DNA of 64,000 nucleotides, from contig NZ_JAJMPA010000001.1 of NCBI RefSeq assembly GCF_020991475.1, positions 2,108,001 through 2,172,000 of the forward strand. The letters are read 5' to 3'. Source of the DNA: Pedobacter sp. MC2016-14. Lineage in GTDB: Bacteria > Bacteroidota > Bacteroidia > Sphingobacteriales > Sphingobacteriaceae. Shown piece by piece: positions 18,019 to 26,525 of this stretch. A program made the position numbers and the translations under genes. Under the pieces are notes generated by a model, which saw nothing but the letters and a program-made list of their open reading frames with translations, did not search any database and had not been told where the DNA came from. The number at the start of each line of letters is the position of its first letter. Positions within the stretch are counted from its first letter, which is position 1.

Positions 18019-19179
18019 TTATTGAGAAACCACAATACGCTTTCTATCTCCAGAAAGCCTTTCAATCCTGAATTTCACACCCAGATATTTTAACATGTCC
18101 AGAAATGCAGCGGCATTTACACTTCTAGATACTTCTCCACTATACCGCAGTTCTGGCACTCCATTTTCATACCGTACATCCACATCATACCACCTCGATG
18201 CCTGCCGCATAATGCTGCTAAACCTGGTATCGCTAAAATGGAACATCCCATTTTTCCAACTGATGGCTTCGTCCACATCTGCCTTTTCAACGTTCATGGA
18301 ACTGTTAGTTAAGGTAGCTTGCTGCCCTGCTTTTAATACTGTGCTGTAAGGAATGGACGGCGCAACACGATCAGGTACAATACTCACAGCGCCTTCCAGC
18401 AAAGTGGTTTGTGTTTCCTGCTCATCGTCAAAAGCATTGATGTTAAAATGTGTGCCCAATACTTCCAGATCCTGGTGCCTGGTTTTTACATGAAAAGGAC
18501 TGTCCCTGTTTTTAAAAACCTCAAAATAAGCTTCACCTTGCAACTCCACCCTTCTTTCGTTTACTGCAAAACGTATCGGAAACTTAAGTTCTGAAGCCGC
18601 GTTAAGCCAAACTTTGGTGCCGTCAGGTAGGTTGAGTTGGTAATGCCCTCCTCTGGGCGTGGAAATTACATTGAACTGGGGTTTGCCTAAATTGGCTACA
18701 TCGCCTCCCGAATCATTGATTTTATATACAATTGTACCGTTTTCTTGTTTAGTAATAGAAATGCCATGCTGACGTGCAATCTCTCCCTTTAGCGTTTCAC
18801 TAAGGGTGATCTTTTTACCGTTTGAGAGCGTGAGTATAGCTTCATTTTTTCCGGGAAGTATGTTCGAAGCAAGCTGTGTAAGCTCTCCGTCATCTCTGTT
18901 TTTTTGCAAATAGAAGAATAAGCCCGAACCAACAATAATTAAGATGGCAGCAGCAGCGGCGACTTTAGGCCAAAGCCTGATTTTTCTTGATACTGATTCA
19001 GAACGCTCTAATGCCGCCCATACCTTATCCAGGTCTTTTTCCTGCTCTTCAACATTAAGGTCATTAAGCACATCAAGTTCATAGCTCAGATGCCAGCTTT
19101 CTACCAAGGCTTTTTCCTCGTCGGTACATTTGCCGGCCAGGTATCTGGTTAATATTTCATTTGCTTCAGGTTTTTTCAT
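18019..19179 (-). CDS. FecR-family anti-sigma factor (cassette B)
   Basis: A 386-aa regulator. The N-terminal sigma-binding part (about 1-70, ILTRYLAGKCTDEEKALVESW) is followed by a membrane span (about 73-90), a FecR domain with STPRGGHYQLNLPDGTKVWL and VLGTHFNINAFDD, and a C-terminal DUF4974 region with FSSIMRQASRWYDVDVRYE. It lies 51 bases after the sigma gene. Architecture and length match the cassette D protein at 38505 closely. It should hold the sigma factor inactive until the STN domain of the receptor signals ligand. Confidence 0.92.
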   Translation of the reverse strand: MKKPEANEILTRYLAGKCTDEEKALVESWHLSYELDVLNDLNVEEQEKDLDKVWAALERSESVSRKIRLWPKVAAAAAILIIVGSGLFFYLQKNRDDGELTQLASNILPGKNEAILTLSNGKKITLSETLKGEIARQHGISITKQENGTIVYKINDSGGDVANLGKPQFNVISTPRGGHYQLNLPDGTKVWLNAASELKFPIRFAVNERRVELQGEAYFEVFKNRDSPFHVKTRHQDLEVLGTHFNINAFDDEQETQTTLLEGAVSIVPDRVAPSIPYSTVLKAGQQATLTNSSMNVEKADVDEAISWKNGMFHFSDTRFSSIMRQASRWYDVDVRYENGVPELRYSGEVSRSVNAAAFLDMLKYLGVKFRIERLSGDRKRIVVSQ

Positions 19180-19230
19180 ATTATCGCAGCTATTAATCTG
19201 GCGTATAAATGGAAGACAAATGAAAGATTG

Positions 19231-19809
19231 CTATGGGGTAAATAAAAATAAAAAAAATATTAAACCCAGTTTAGATTTTAAAATCCGCAGCGCATGTTGG
19301 ATGTGCTTTCGAACAGTTTGTTCAGAAAGATCCAACTGCTGGGCAATCTCTTTGTGGCTAAGGTTAGACTTACGGCTAAGCTCAAATACCTCACGCATCT
19401 TTGGTGGGAGGGCTGCTATTTCCTTTTCAATGATGTCTGCCAACTGTTTTTCGCGAATCCGGTAATCTGTAATGCAGTCCCCTTTATTTATAAATTCCTG
19501 AAGAGAATCTATGTACCGGGTTTCAAACCTTTTTTTTGATATCCGGTTGAAGATCTTGTTTCGAAGTGAGATGTATAAGTAGCCAGATAGATTGGTGTTA
19601 AATTGAATGGTTTCACGTTTATCCCACAATATAGTAAATAGCTCATGGATCATATCCATTGCCTCTTCCCGGTCGCGCATCCATTTGTAGGCGTGGGTAT
19701 GGAGTACAAGTTTGTACCTGCTGTAAATTTCTGTATAAGCCAATCTGTTTCCAGCCCTAAGCAGATTGATTAGCTCAGCATCAGATGTAGATTCATAAAT
19801 AGACCCCAT
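19231..19809 (-). CDS. ECF-type RNA polymerase sigma factor (cassette B)
   Basis: A 192-aa ECF sigma factor from the ATG at 19807-19809 (MGSIYESTSDAEL). The frame is open to 19983, but the extra 58 residues resemble no sigma sequence. Region 2 is seen in AYTEIYSRYKLVLHTHAYKW and MDMIHELFTILWDKRETI; region 4 in LPPKMREVFELSRKSNLS and IAQQLDLSEQTVRKHIQHAL. It heads the minus-strand cassette. TATCTTTA, one base off the -7 consensus, lies about 20 bases upstream. Confidence 0.92.
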   Translation of the reverse strand: MGSIYESTSDAELINLLRAGNRLAYTEIYSRYKLVLHTHAYKWMRDREEAMDMIHELFTILWDKRETIQFNTNLSGYLYISLRNKIFNRISKKRFETRYIDSLQEFINKGDCITDYRIREKQLADIIEKEIAALPPKMREVFELSRKSNLSHKEIAQQLDLSEQTVRKHIQHALRILKSKLGLIFFLFLFTP

Positions 19810-20159
19810 AATGTGATTTACCTGTAAAGATAGAAAATATGAACGACCATCACCATCCCTGGAACCTTTTACATTTGTTTTGCCCTCAATGCCCCGGTAC
19901 CAGTTGCCATTAAATTGTTGTACCAAACCATAATGGGCAATCCTACCGCAATTTCGGTTTTGGAAATAAATGCCAGGTAGCAATGTACCACCTGTCCGGC
20001 AAAGTGAAAGGGTGGGGTAGGCGTGTAAGTGAATGCCGATCTAAAAATTGACGGTATCCATCTAAAAAATAGATGGATACATCTGCTGAAAAAGGTACGA
20101 AATTACTTTATAGTGTGTGATGAATATTGAATTGCTAATTTAATGATAGACTTGTTTAT
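19810..20159. other. Gene-free stretch between cassette B and the pstS relic
   Basis: No convincing gene is present in these 350 bases. The minus-strand frame open across 19810-19983 looks like read-through upstream of the sigma gene. The only structure seen is the hairpin at 20054-20080. Together with the neighbouring pstS relic, the stretch may be decayed sequence. Confidence 0.5.
20054..20080. repeat. Perfect 11-bp inverted repeat (hairpin)
   Basis: GTATCCATCTA (20054-20064) and its exact complement (20070-20080) flank an A5 loop. It lies between the end of the pstS relic and the cassette B sigma gene. It could be a terminator for the relic or an operator upstream of the sigma gene; on the minus strand the loop supplies only a short T-run. 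Confidence 0.5.
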
Positions 20160-20378
20160 CTAATATAAGTTCAGTTGGTCTGAAGTAAATATTATCATGT
20201 ATATCGTTTCCATTGTCAAAGAAATGGCTACGCTAAAACCGTTGTTTACTTTGTAAAAGTTCTCGGCAAGGTTTACAGCAAGGTTCACTTCCGTGTCTGA
20301 TCCTTTAACTTTAATGGCTTTGTTGTTGTTACTACATGAAGTAAAAATAATCGCATACAAAAAGATCAGATACCTCAT
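20160..20378 (-). pseudogene. Truncated PstS-like phosphate-binding lipoprotein
   Basis: A 72-codon frame starts with a lipoprotein signal (YAIIFTSCSNN) and continues with IKVKGSDTEVNLAVNLAENF and NGFSVAIS. That is the N-terminus of PstS-like phosphate-binding proteins (KGSDT ... LAE-x-F ... V-x-GGGSG). The similarity stops after about 55 residues, just where GGGSG should follow, and the frame ends in unrelated residues and a stop. PstS proteins are normally over 270 aa, and the rest was not seen downstream. It is therefore probably a relic. It lies next to phosphatase cassette C. Confidence 0.65.
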
Positions 20379-20554
20379 AAATAATAAATTGGATGGCTCA
20401 AATGTAACTGAGGCAGGTTTGTTTAGTGTTAGGTAATTGTTAATTAAGTGACTGATTTTTTGAGGTATAGGTATTGATACGCCAAAATAAACAGGTGTAT
20501 ACGGCTACGGAGATTTGATAACATAGAGTTTACATCTTGTTAAATTAACGGGGA

Positions 20555-20562
20555 TACTTTTG
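20555..20562 (+). promoter_or_regulatory. -7 element before the cassette C sigma gene
   Basis: TACTTTTG matches TAnnTTTG exactly and lies 16 bases before the ATG, implying a very short leader. Possible -33 partners (TTTA at 20529, TTG at 20537) are not ideally spaced. The same octamer precedes the cassette A sigma gene. Confidence 0.4.
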
Positions 20563-20578
20563 AATCAAAATTTAATTC

Positions 20579-21160
20579 ATGCAATTGTTTACAGATGATT
20601 TGAGGGCTGCAGCAGCACTAAAGGATGGCAACATGCAGGCTTTAGAATATCTTTATAATACCTATCATCAGCCTGTTGCTTGTTTCCTTAAAACGTATTG
20701 CAAAGATCATGAACAGGTAGAAGAAATTACTCAGGATGTGTTTTTGCAGTTGTGGGACCATAGGAATAAAATTAATACGGATTTGAGTGTTAAAAACTTA
20801 TTGTTTACCATAGCAAAACATAAGTTGATAGACCAGGTTAGAAGAATGAACAGGCAGGAACAAGTCTTACAACGGCATAATTACAGTCGCCAGGAAAGTT
20901 ACAACACCCTGGATCAGGTGATTTTAAAAGACTACCAACATGCTATTTCTACGGTGCTTTTGCAATTGCCTGCACGCAACCGTGAAATTTTCCATTTAAG
21001 CAGGAACGCATTTTTAAGTAATGCAGAGATTTCGAGACAACTTAATATCTCCGTTAAGGCAGTAGAAAAACAAATTACCAAGACCCTGCAAGTGCTTAAG
21101 ATTTTCCTTAAAAGTGAGCAGATCCTGCTCATCCTGGCTACGATAAAAATATTTTTATAA
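20579..21160 (+). CDS. ECF-type RNA polymerase sigma factor (cassette C)
   Basis: A 193-aa ECF sigma factor. Region 2: ALEYLYNTYHQPVACFLKTY and VEEITQDVFLQLWDHRNKI. Region 4: LPARNREIFHLSRNAFLS and ISRQLNISVKAVEKQITKTL. It begins cassette C and is followed after 48 bases by its FecR partner. It should direct transcription of the receptor and probably the phosphoesterase downstream. Confidence 0.92.
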   Translation: MQLFTDDLRAAAALKDGNMQALEYLYNTYHQPVACFLKTYCKDHEQVEEITQDVFLQLWDHRNKINTDLSVKNLLFTIAKHKLIDQVRRMNRQEQVLQRHNYSRQESYNTLDQVILKDYQHAISTVLLQLPARNREIFHLSRNAFLSNAEISRQLNISVKAVEKQITKTLQVLKIFLKSEQILLILATIKIFL

Positions 21161-21208
21161 TATAAGGTAGGGTTGGGGTATAGCTTAAACGTATAGCTGT
21201 ATATTACC

Positions 21209-22231
21209 ATGAAAGAATACCCTTACAACCCACAAGTAATTGATCAGTTTTTTAGCGGCAGCTTGCCGGAGGAAAAACATAATGAAGTTTTAGACTGGTT
21301 CATGTCCCTTTCTGAAGCAGAGCAGCTGGTGTTTATTGACATCCATCTTGGCTTTGTTGAAAGACATAACTTTACTGCTGAGCAGAACTTAACGACTGGT
21401 TTTGCACAACTGGAAAATCGCATATTGGAGCGTAAATATGCAGGGCGAAGAACTATAAGGCTAGTCTTGCAAATGGCTGCAGCTATACTACCACTTATGC
21501 TTTTTTGGTTTTTATTTAGGCCTGATGGTATTTCGCCTAAACCGGGTATAAGCGAATTTGCCCCTAAAACCGTTAAAATTATTAGGTTAAAAAACACCCT
21601 CAATCATGCCCATACCATTCAACTTCCGGATTCAAGTGAGGTGATACTCTACCCGGGGGCCATGCTCCAGTACCCTGCGCAATTTGCCATTGCCAAAAGA
21701 GAAGTTGAACTATTTGGAAAGGCTTTTTTTGAGGTAAGGCATAAACAGGATCATCCCTTTACGGTAATAAGTGGTGCGTTAACTACGGTAGTTTTAGGAA
21801 CTTCATTTTGGGTAGACGGAGCAGACTTAAACCGAATTAGTGTAAAAGTAAAAACTGGTAAAGTTGGCGTGTTATATGCAAAACAGCCGGCGCTCTTTCT
21901 TTTACCAACAGAAAAAGCCCTGTTTACTACGCAAACAGGCAGGCTTGTCAAGCTAAATGCAGCTAAAAAAATAAGATTATCTGTTCCGCTTGATGCACAA
22001 TTGCCTTCAGCAATAGTATTTAACAATACACCATTACGGCAGGTAGCCAAAGTACTGGCGGAAGCATTTGGAAAAACGATAGTTGTTGACCAGGTAAACG
22101 GCGCTGAATTGATAGTTAGCTTAAATACCAAAGGGAAATCCTTAACGGCTATTTTACAGGAAGTTAAACTACAAACACAAATTCAGTATGAAATAAAAGA
22201 GCATAACATTCACATTAGTAAACCACAATAG
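21209..22231 (+). CDS. FecR-family anti-sigma factor (short GTSFWVD type, cassette C)
   Basis: A 340-aa single-span regulator. It has a cytoplasmic N-terminus (about 1-70), a membrane span (about 78-98), a FecR domain with IQLPDSSEVILYPGAML, VELFGKAFFEV and LGTSFWVDGA, and a C-terminal DUF4974-like segment with LRQVAKVLAEAFGKTIVVD. Length and the GTSFWVD motif match the cassette A protein at 7891 and differ from the 386-aa proteins of B and D. The adjacent receptor has no STN domain, so signal input differs from the classic FecA-FecR route. Confidence 0.9.
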   Translation: MKEYPYNPQVIDQFFSGSLPEEKHNEVLDWFMSLSEAEQLVFIDIHLGFVERHNFTAEQNLTTGFAQLENRILERKYAGRRTIRLVLQMAAAILPLMLFWFLFRPDGISPKPGISEFAPKTVKIIRLKNTLNHAHTIQLPDSSEVILYPGAMLQYPAQFAIAKREVELFGKAFFEVRHKQDHPFTVISGALTTVVLGTSFWVDGADLNRISVKVKTGKVGVLYAKQPALFLLPTEKALFTTQTGRLVKLNAAKKIRLSVPLDAQLPSAIVFNNTPLRQVAKVLAEAFGKTIVVDQVNGAELIVSLNTKGKSLTAILQEVKLQTQIQYEIKEHNIHISKPQ

Positions 22232-22325
22232 CAATCCAAAAAAAGACCAGATTGGTTCAGCACTTCTGGAATTAATTACCATTAAAAACGAGGTCTTCAT
22301 GGCCTATTTATTAAAAGACTAAAAT

Positions 22326-25300
22326 ATGAAAAATTCTACAACAGGTAAATCTTTCTTCAGACTTACTGCTGCTTTGCTATTTTTTTGCAGCCTTATGCTG
22401 GCGCAAATCTCTGTTAAAGCACAGGGAAGTACATCTTCTGGTATCAGGGGATATGTTTTTAACAATGAAAACCAGCTTCTTGCTGGTTCAAGTGTTGCCG
22501 TAACTTATCTGCCCACTAATGCTAAATTTACTGCGGTAGTAACAGAAAAGGGTGCTTTTAACCTTCAAAACCTTCCGGTTGGCGGTCCATATACCATAGA
22601 GATTAGCCATGTTGGCAATAGAAAATACACAGAGGCCAATGTGGCGCTTCCATTAGGTCAGGTGTACACCATGAAAGTATTTTTAGATTCCGAAAATCAG
22701 CAGTTAAATACCGTTGAGGTGCGTACCGCAAAAGCAGGTTCTTCCAGGAACCTGGCCAAAACAGGTGCTTCAAAAAATATCAGCCGGGCAGACATTGACC
22801 GTTATCCATCACTAAACAGGTCACTTTCTGACTATACCAGATTTACACCTCAGTCTTCAGGCTTGTCTTTTGGCGGCCGTAACAACCGCTACAATAACAT
22901 TCAGATAGATGGTTCTCAGAATAACGACATTATGGGTTATGGCGTAGGCGGGGGAACCACTACCGGCGCACCTGGCGGACAAGCAGGTACGCAACCCATC
23001 AGTTTAGATGCCATTGATGAAATACAGGTAGTCCTTTCTCCTTTTGATGTAAAACAGGGGAGTTTTACAGGTGCGGGAATTAACGCAGTAACCCGTCGTG
23101 GTAACAACACTATCACCGGTTCTGTTTACGGCTTTGGTAAAAATGAATCTTTGATGGGTAAAAGCCCCGACGCTAAGCGTACCAAATACAATAAATTTAC
23201 CGACTACCAATATGGTTTTAGACTGGGCGGGCCTGTAATTAAAGATAAACTCTTTTATTTTGTAAATGCCGAAATCAGCCGCAGAGAAGAGCCTTTATTA
23301 TATAAAGCCAACCGTGGCACAGGTGCATCGGATGAATCTGCAATTACTGCCGTTGTAGCACAACAGATTTCTGATTACCTAAAGAACAATTTCCAGTATG
23401 AAACCGGCCGTTTTGATGACATCACCAAACGTACCAACAGCGAGAAGTTTTTTGTACGATTTGATTACCTGATCAATGCTAAAAACAGGTTAACGGTTAG
23501 GCACAATTATGTGAATGGTTTACGTGATGACATTAGCAATGGCTTAAACTCTTTAAGGTTTGAAAACAACAAATACATTCAAACCAGTAAAACCAACATT
23601 ACCGTTGCAGAACTGAATACTTATTTTTCAAACAATGTAGTCAATAACCTGATTGTTGGTTATTCTAACGTACGTGATAACCGTGAAATTCCTGGCGGCC
23701 CTTTTCCACAAGTTACTATTCAGTTGGGGGCTTCAGGATCTGTCATTGCGGGTACAGAAGGTTATTCGCCTTCGGCAAAGCAAACACAGAATTTGTTTCA
23801 GTTAACGGATAACCTTGACGTTATCCATGAGAATCACCATTTTACTTTTGGTACTCAAAATGAACTTTTTAAATTTGATAATTTGTTTATCCAGAACATC
23901 TGGGGTAATTATACCTACAGCAGTTTGGCCTCGTTTTTAGGCAACCAGGCGCCTTCAATTTATCAGCTTACGTATTCAAAAGTTCCGGATGTTGCCATTC
24001 CGACTTCAATTTTCAGGGCGATGCAATTGGGCTTTTATGCTCAGGATGAGTATACTGCTTTTGAGGGCTTAAAGGTTACCGCCGGATTGAGGGTTGATAT
24101 TCCTGTTTTTCTGGACAAACCATTGGCAAACGAACAATTTGCAGGTTCGTTTCAGGCTCAAGGTTTACGCACCGATGCAAAACCTAAATCGCAGTTGTTG
24201 TTTTCGCCACGTTTGGGCTTTAACTGGGACCTGAACAAGGATGGCAATACCATTTTAAGAGGGGGTACCGGTATATTTACAGGACGACTGCCTTATGTTT
24301 GGCTGGGCAATGCTTATAATAACTCCGGAGCAGACCTGGGCAGGATTAATGCTACCGGAACGGCAACTGCAGCTATCCGTTTAAGTGGTGATGTAAACAA
24401 CCAGCCACGTACAACTGCCGCAACCTCGGAAATTGATTTGACGGACCAAAACTTTAAAATGCCACAGGTATGGCGTTCTAACCTGGCATTAGATCAGAAA
24501 TTACCCTTCGGCTTTTCGGCTACGGTAGAAGGTATTTATGGGAAGGAAATGAATGCACCCTTTATTCAGGACTTGAACCTGGTACAGCCGGCAGCTAAAT
24601 TGGCTGATGGACGCGACCTGTATCCTGCCGGTGCCGGAAGGTTAAACTATGCGCAGTACACCAACGTATTTTTATTAACCAATACCAATAAAGGGTACCA
24701 GTATAGCCTTACTGCACAATTGCAGCGTAATGTAGCACAGGGAGTATCTGGATCTGTTGCTTATACCTATGCACAGTCTAAGGATATTTCCAGCATGAAC
24801 TCTACCATTGCTTCTACCAATTTCAGAAATAATACCATTGCAAATAATCCAAATACGCCGGGTTTAACTTTCTCTGACTGGAATTTAGACCATCGCATCA
24901 TTGGAACTGTTTCTTATCGTTTTCAATATCTAAAATCAATGGCTACTACTGTTGGACTTGTTTACAACGGGCAGTCTGGCTTACCATATACCTACAGGTT
25001 AAATTCGGATATCAATAACGACGGACAAACGCAAAATGATGCGATGTATATTCCTAAATCTGCGAGCGAGATCATATTGGTTCCTACGGATGCAACCGAT
25101 ACACGTACACCAGCACAAATCTATGAGCAACTCAATGCTTTTATAGAACAAGATCCGTACTTAAGCAAGCACAGAGGTCAGTTTGCAGAAAGAAACGCAG
25201 CAAGAACACCATGGTCTCATATTTTTGACCTTCACCTTGCGCAGGATTTTTTTGTAGGAACCGGAAAAGTAAAGCATAACCTGCAGCTTACCTTTGATGT

Positions 25301-25535
25301 TTTTAACGTAGGTAACCTGCTGAATAAAGACTGGGGCCTGGTAAAATTGCCATCTATTACTACGGCACAGTTGCCAGCAACATTAAGCGGTTCTATTTTA
25401 ACCTACAAAGGTGCTACTACAGTGAATGGCGTGTCTAACGCAACTTATAGTTACACACCAGTAAGCAGTTCATTTGTAAATGCTCCGTTTGAATCGAGAT
25501 GGAGAGGACAAATTGGTGCCAGATATAGTTTTTAA
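22326..25535 (+). CDS. TonB-dependent outer-membrane receptor (Oar/carboxypeptidase-like type), no SusD
   Basis: A 1069-aa outer-membrane receptor. Signal peptide about 1-33; carboxypeptidase-regulatory-like domain about 38-125 (GIRGYVFNNENQLLAGSSVA); plug region with NIQIDGSQNNDIMGYG and QGSFTGAGINAVTRRG; then a barrel ending RWRGQIGARYSF. The sequence style is Oar-like rather than SusC: no VVGYG box, no STN domain, and no SusD gene next to it. It follows fecR by 94 bases and is followed by a terminator and an exported phosphoesterase. It probably transports a ligand linked to that enzyme. Confidence 0.9.
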   Translation: MKNSTTGKSFFRLTAALLFFCSLMLAQISVKAQGSTSSGIRGYVFNNENQLLAGSSVAVTYLPTNAKFTAVVTEKGAFNLQNLPVGGPYTIEISHVGNRKYTEANVALPLGQVYTMKVFLDSENQQLNTVEVRTAKAGSSRNLAKTGASKNISRADIDRYPSLNRSLSDYTRFTPQSSGLSFGGRNNRYNNIQIDGSQNNDIMGYGVGGGTTTGAPGGQAGTQPISLDAIDEIQVVLSPFDVKQGSFTGAGINAVTRRGNNTITGSVYGFGKNESLMGKSPDAKRTKYNKFTDYQYGFRLGGPVIKDKLFYFVNAEISRREEPLLYKANRGTGASDESAITAVVAQQISDYLKNNFQYETGRFDDITKRTNSEKFFVRFDYLINAKNRLTVRHNYVNGLRDDISNGLNSLRFENNKYIQTSKTNITVAELNTYFSNNVVNNLIVGYSNVRDNREIPGGPFPQVTIQLGASGSVIAGTEGYSPSAKQTQNLFQLTDNLDVIHENHHFTFGTQNELFKFDNLFIQNIWGNYTYSSLASFLGNQAPSIYQLTYSKVPDVAIPTSIFRAMQLGFYAQDEYTAFEGLKVTAGLRVDIPVFLDKPLANEQFAGSFQAQGLRTDAKPKSQLLFSPRLGFNWDLNKDGNTILRGGTGIFTGRLPYVWLGNAYNNSGADLGRINATGTATAAIRLSGDVNNQPRTTAATSEIDLTDQNFKMPQVWRSNLALDQKLPFGFSATVEGIYGKEMNAPFIQDLNLVQPAAKLADGRDLYPAGAGRLNYAQYTNVFLLTNTNKGYQYSLTAQLQRNVAQGVSGSVAYTYAQSKDISSMNSTIASTNFRNNTIANNPNTPGLTFSDWNLDHRIIGTVSYRFQYLKSMATTVGLVYNGQSGLPYTYRLNSDINNDGQTQNDAMYIPKSASEIILVPTDATDTRTPAQIYEQLNAFIEQDPYLSKHRGQFAERNAARTPWSHIFDLHLAQDFFVGTGKVKHNLQLTFDVFNVGNLLNKDWGLVKLPSITTAQLPATLSGSILTYKGATTVNGVSNATYSYTPVSSSFVNAPFESRWRGQIGARYSF

Positions 25536-25551
25536 TTTTTATTAAATGAAC

Positions 25552-25595
25552 AAAAAGAGGGCGTATCAGAATGTTAACATGATTGCCCTCTTTTT
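25552..25595 (+). terminator. Rho-independent terminator after the cassette C receptor
   Basis: AAAAAGAGGGC (25552-25562) pairs perfectly with GCCCTCTTTTT (25585-25595), giving an 11-bp stem ending in a T5 run. The 22-nt loop contains the palindrome ATGTTAACAT (25571-25580). It lies 16 bases after the receptor stop. TACTTTTA at 25611-25618 could restart transcription for the phosphoesterase. Confidence 0.8.
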
Positions 25596-25636
25596 AAAAT
25601 ATTCGTTTAGTACTTTTAACATATAAAGAAGAAGAT

Positions 25637-26482
25637 ATGTCTAACAGAAGATTTTTTATCAAAAGCAGCCTTGCCAGTGTTTTACTGGCTGGTATAAGCC
25701 CGGCTGTATCTGCCTTAGCACTTGCAGAGCAGGCAACATTACCAGGAGCAACTGGTAAAATAAAACTCCGTTTTGCCATTGCATCAGATGGACATTACGG
25801 TCAGCCCGGAACTGATTATAAAAAGGACCATGAAAATATAGTTCGGTGGCTTAATGAAGCGCATGAGCAGAACCCTCTGAATTTTGTAATTATAAATGGC
25901 GATCTGGTACACGATCGCCCTGATCTGCTGATGGAAGTGAAAAATAACTATTACGACAAATTAAAGGTGCCTTTTTATGCTTTACCCGGAAACCATGATC
26001 ATGCAGATACGGCGAGGTGGAAAGCTGTTTTTGGCTATGAAGATAATTTCTCTTTTGAGAATAACGGCGTAGGCTTTGTGCTTGCCAATACTTCAAATAC
26101 GGTAGGAAAGTATCTTTCACCAGATAACGACTTTATCAGGACGGCGCTGGAAAGATTTAAAGCGCTAAAAACTGTGTTTGTGGTGCTGCACATTCCACCT
26201 CATCTATGGGTTCCGGAAAATCCTTTTGTAGATGCACCCCAAACTGTAGCGCTGCTGCACAGTTACGCAAATGTCAAGGCTGTTTTTCATGGACATGACC
26301 ACAGTTTGGATGCTGTTTTTTACACCGATAAATTGCCGCATTTTTTTGATGCCCATATTGGTGGAAGCTGGGGAACGACTTACCGTGGTTACCGGATTGT
26401 AGAAGTAGATGAGGAAGACAAAATATCCACCTATCAGGTTAATGCAAGTAAAAACCCGACGCTTAATGCTACGAAGCTTTAA
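25637..26482 (+). CDS. Tat-exported metallophosphoesterase (cassette C)
   Basis: A 281-aa calcineurin-like phosphoesterase. The N-terminus MSNRRFFIKSS plus a hydrophobic stretch up to about 30 is a twin-arginine signal. The metal-binding series is complete: ASDGHYG, INGDLVHDRPD, PGNHDHAD, LHIPPHLW and FHGHDHSLD, with spacing like cAMP phosphodiesterase (CpdA/Icc)-type enzymes. It is unrelated in sequence to the alkaline phosphatase of cassette A but takes the equivalent place in cassette C. A weak promoter-like TACTTTTA lies upstream. The substrate, possibly a phosphodiester or nucleotide, is not determined. Confidence 0.9.
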   Translation: MSNRRFFIKSSLASVLLAGISPAVSALALAEQATLPGATGKIKLRFAIASDGHYGQPGTDYKKDHENIVRWLNEAHEQNPLNFVIINGDLVHDRPDLLMEVKNNYYDKLKVPFYALPGNHDHADTARWKAVFGYEDNFSFENNGVGFVLANTSNTVGKYLSPDNDFIRTALERFKALKTVFVVLHIPPHLWVPENPFVDAPQTVALLHSYANVKAVFHGHDHSLDAVFYTDKLPHFFDAHIGGSWGTTYRGYRIVEVDEEDKISTYQVNASKNPTLNATKL

Positions 26483-26525
26483 ATTAACATTTATTTAATC
26501 TTCAGGTATTAATAAGGTTGTAAGC

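Noticed and set aside
19810..19983. Extended start of the cassette B sigma factor
   Set aside because: The added 58 residues show no sigma-factor similarity and are longer than any family N-terminus.
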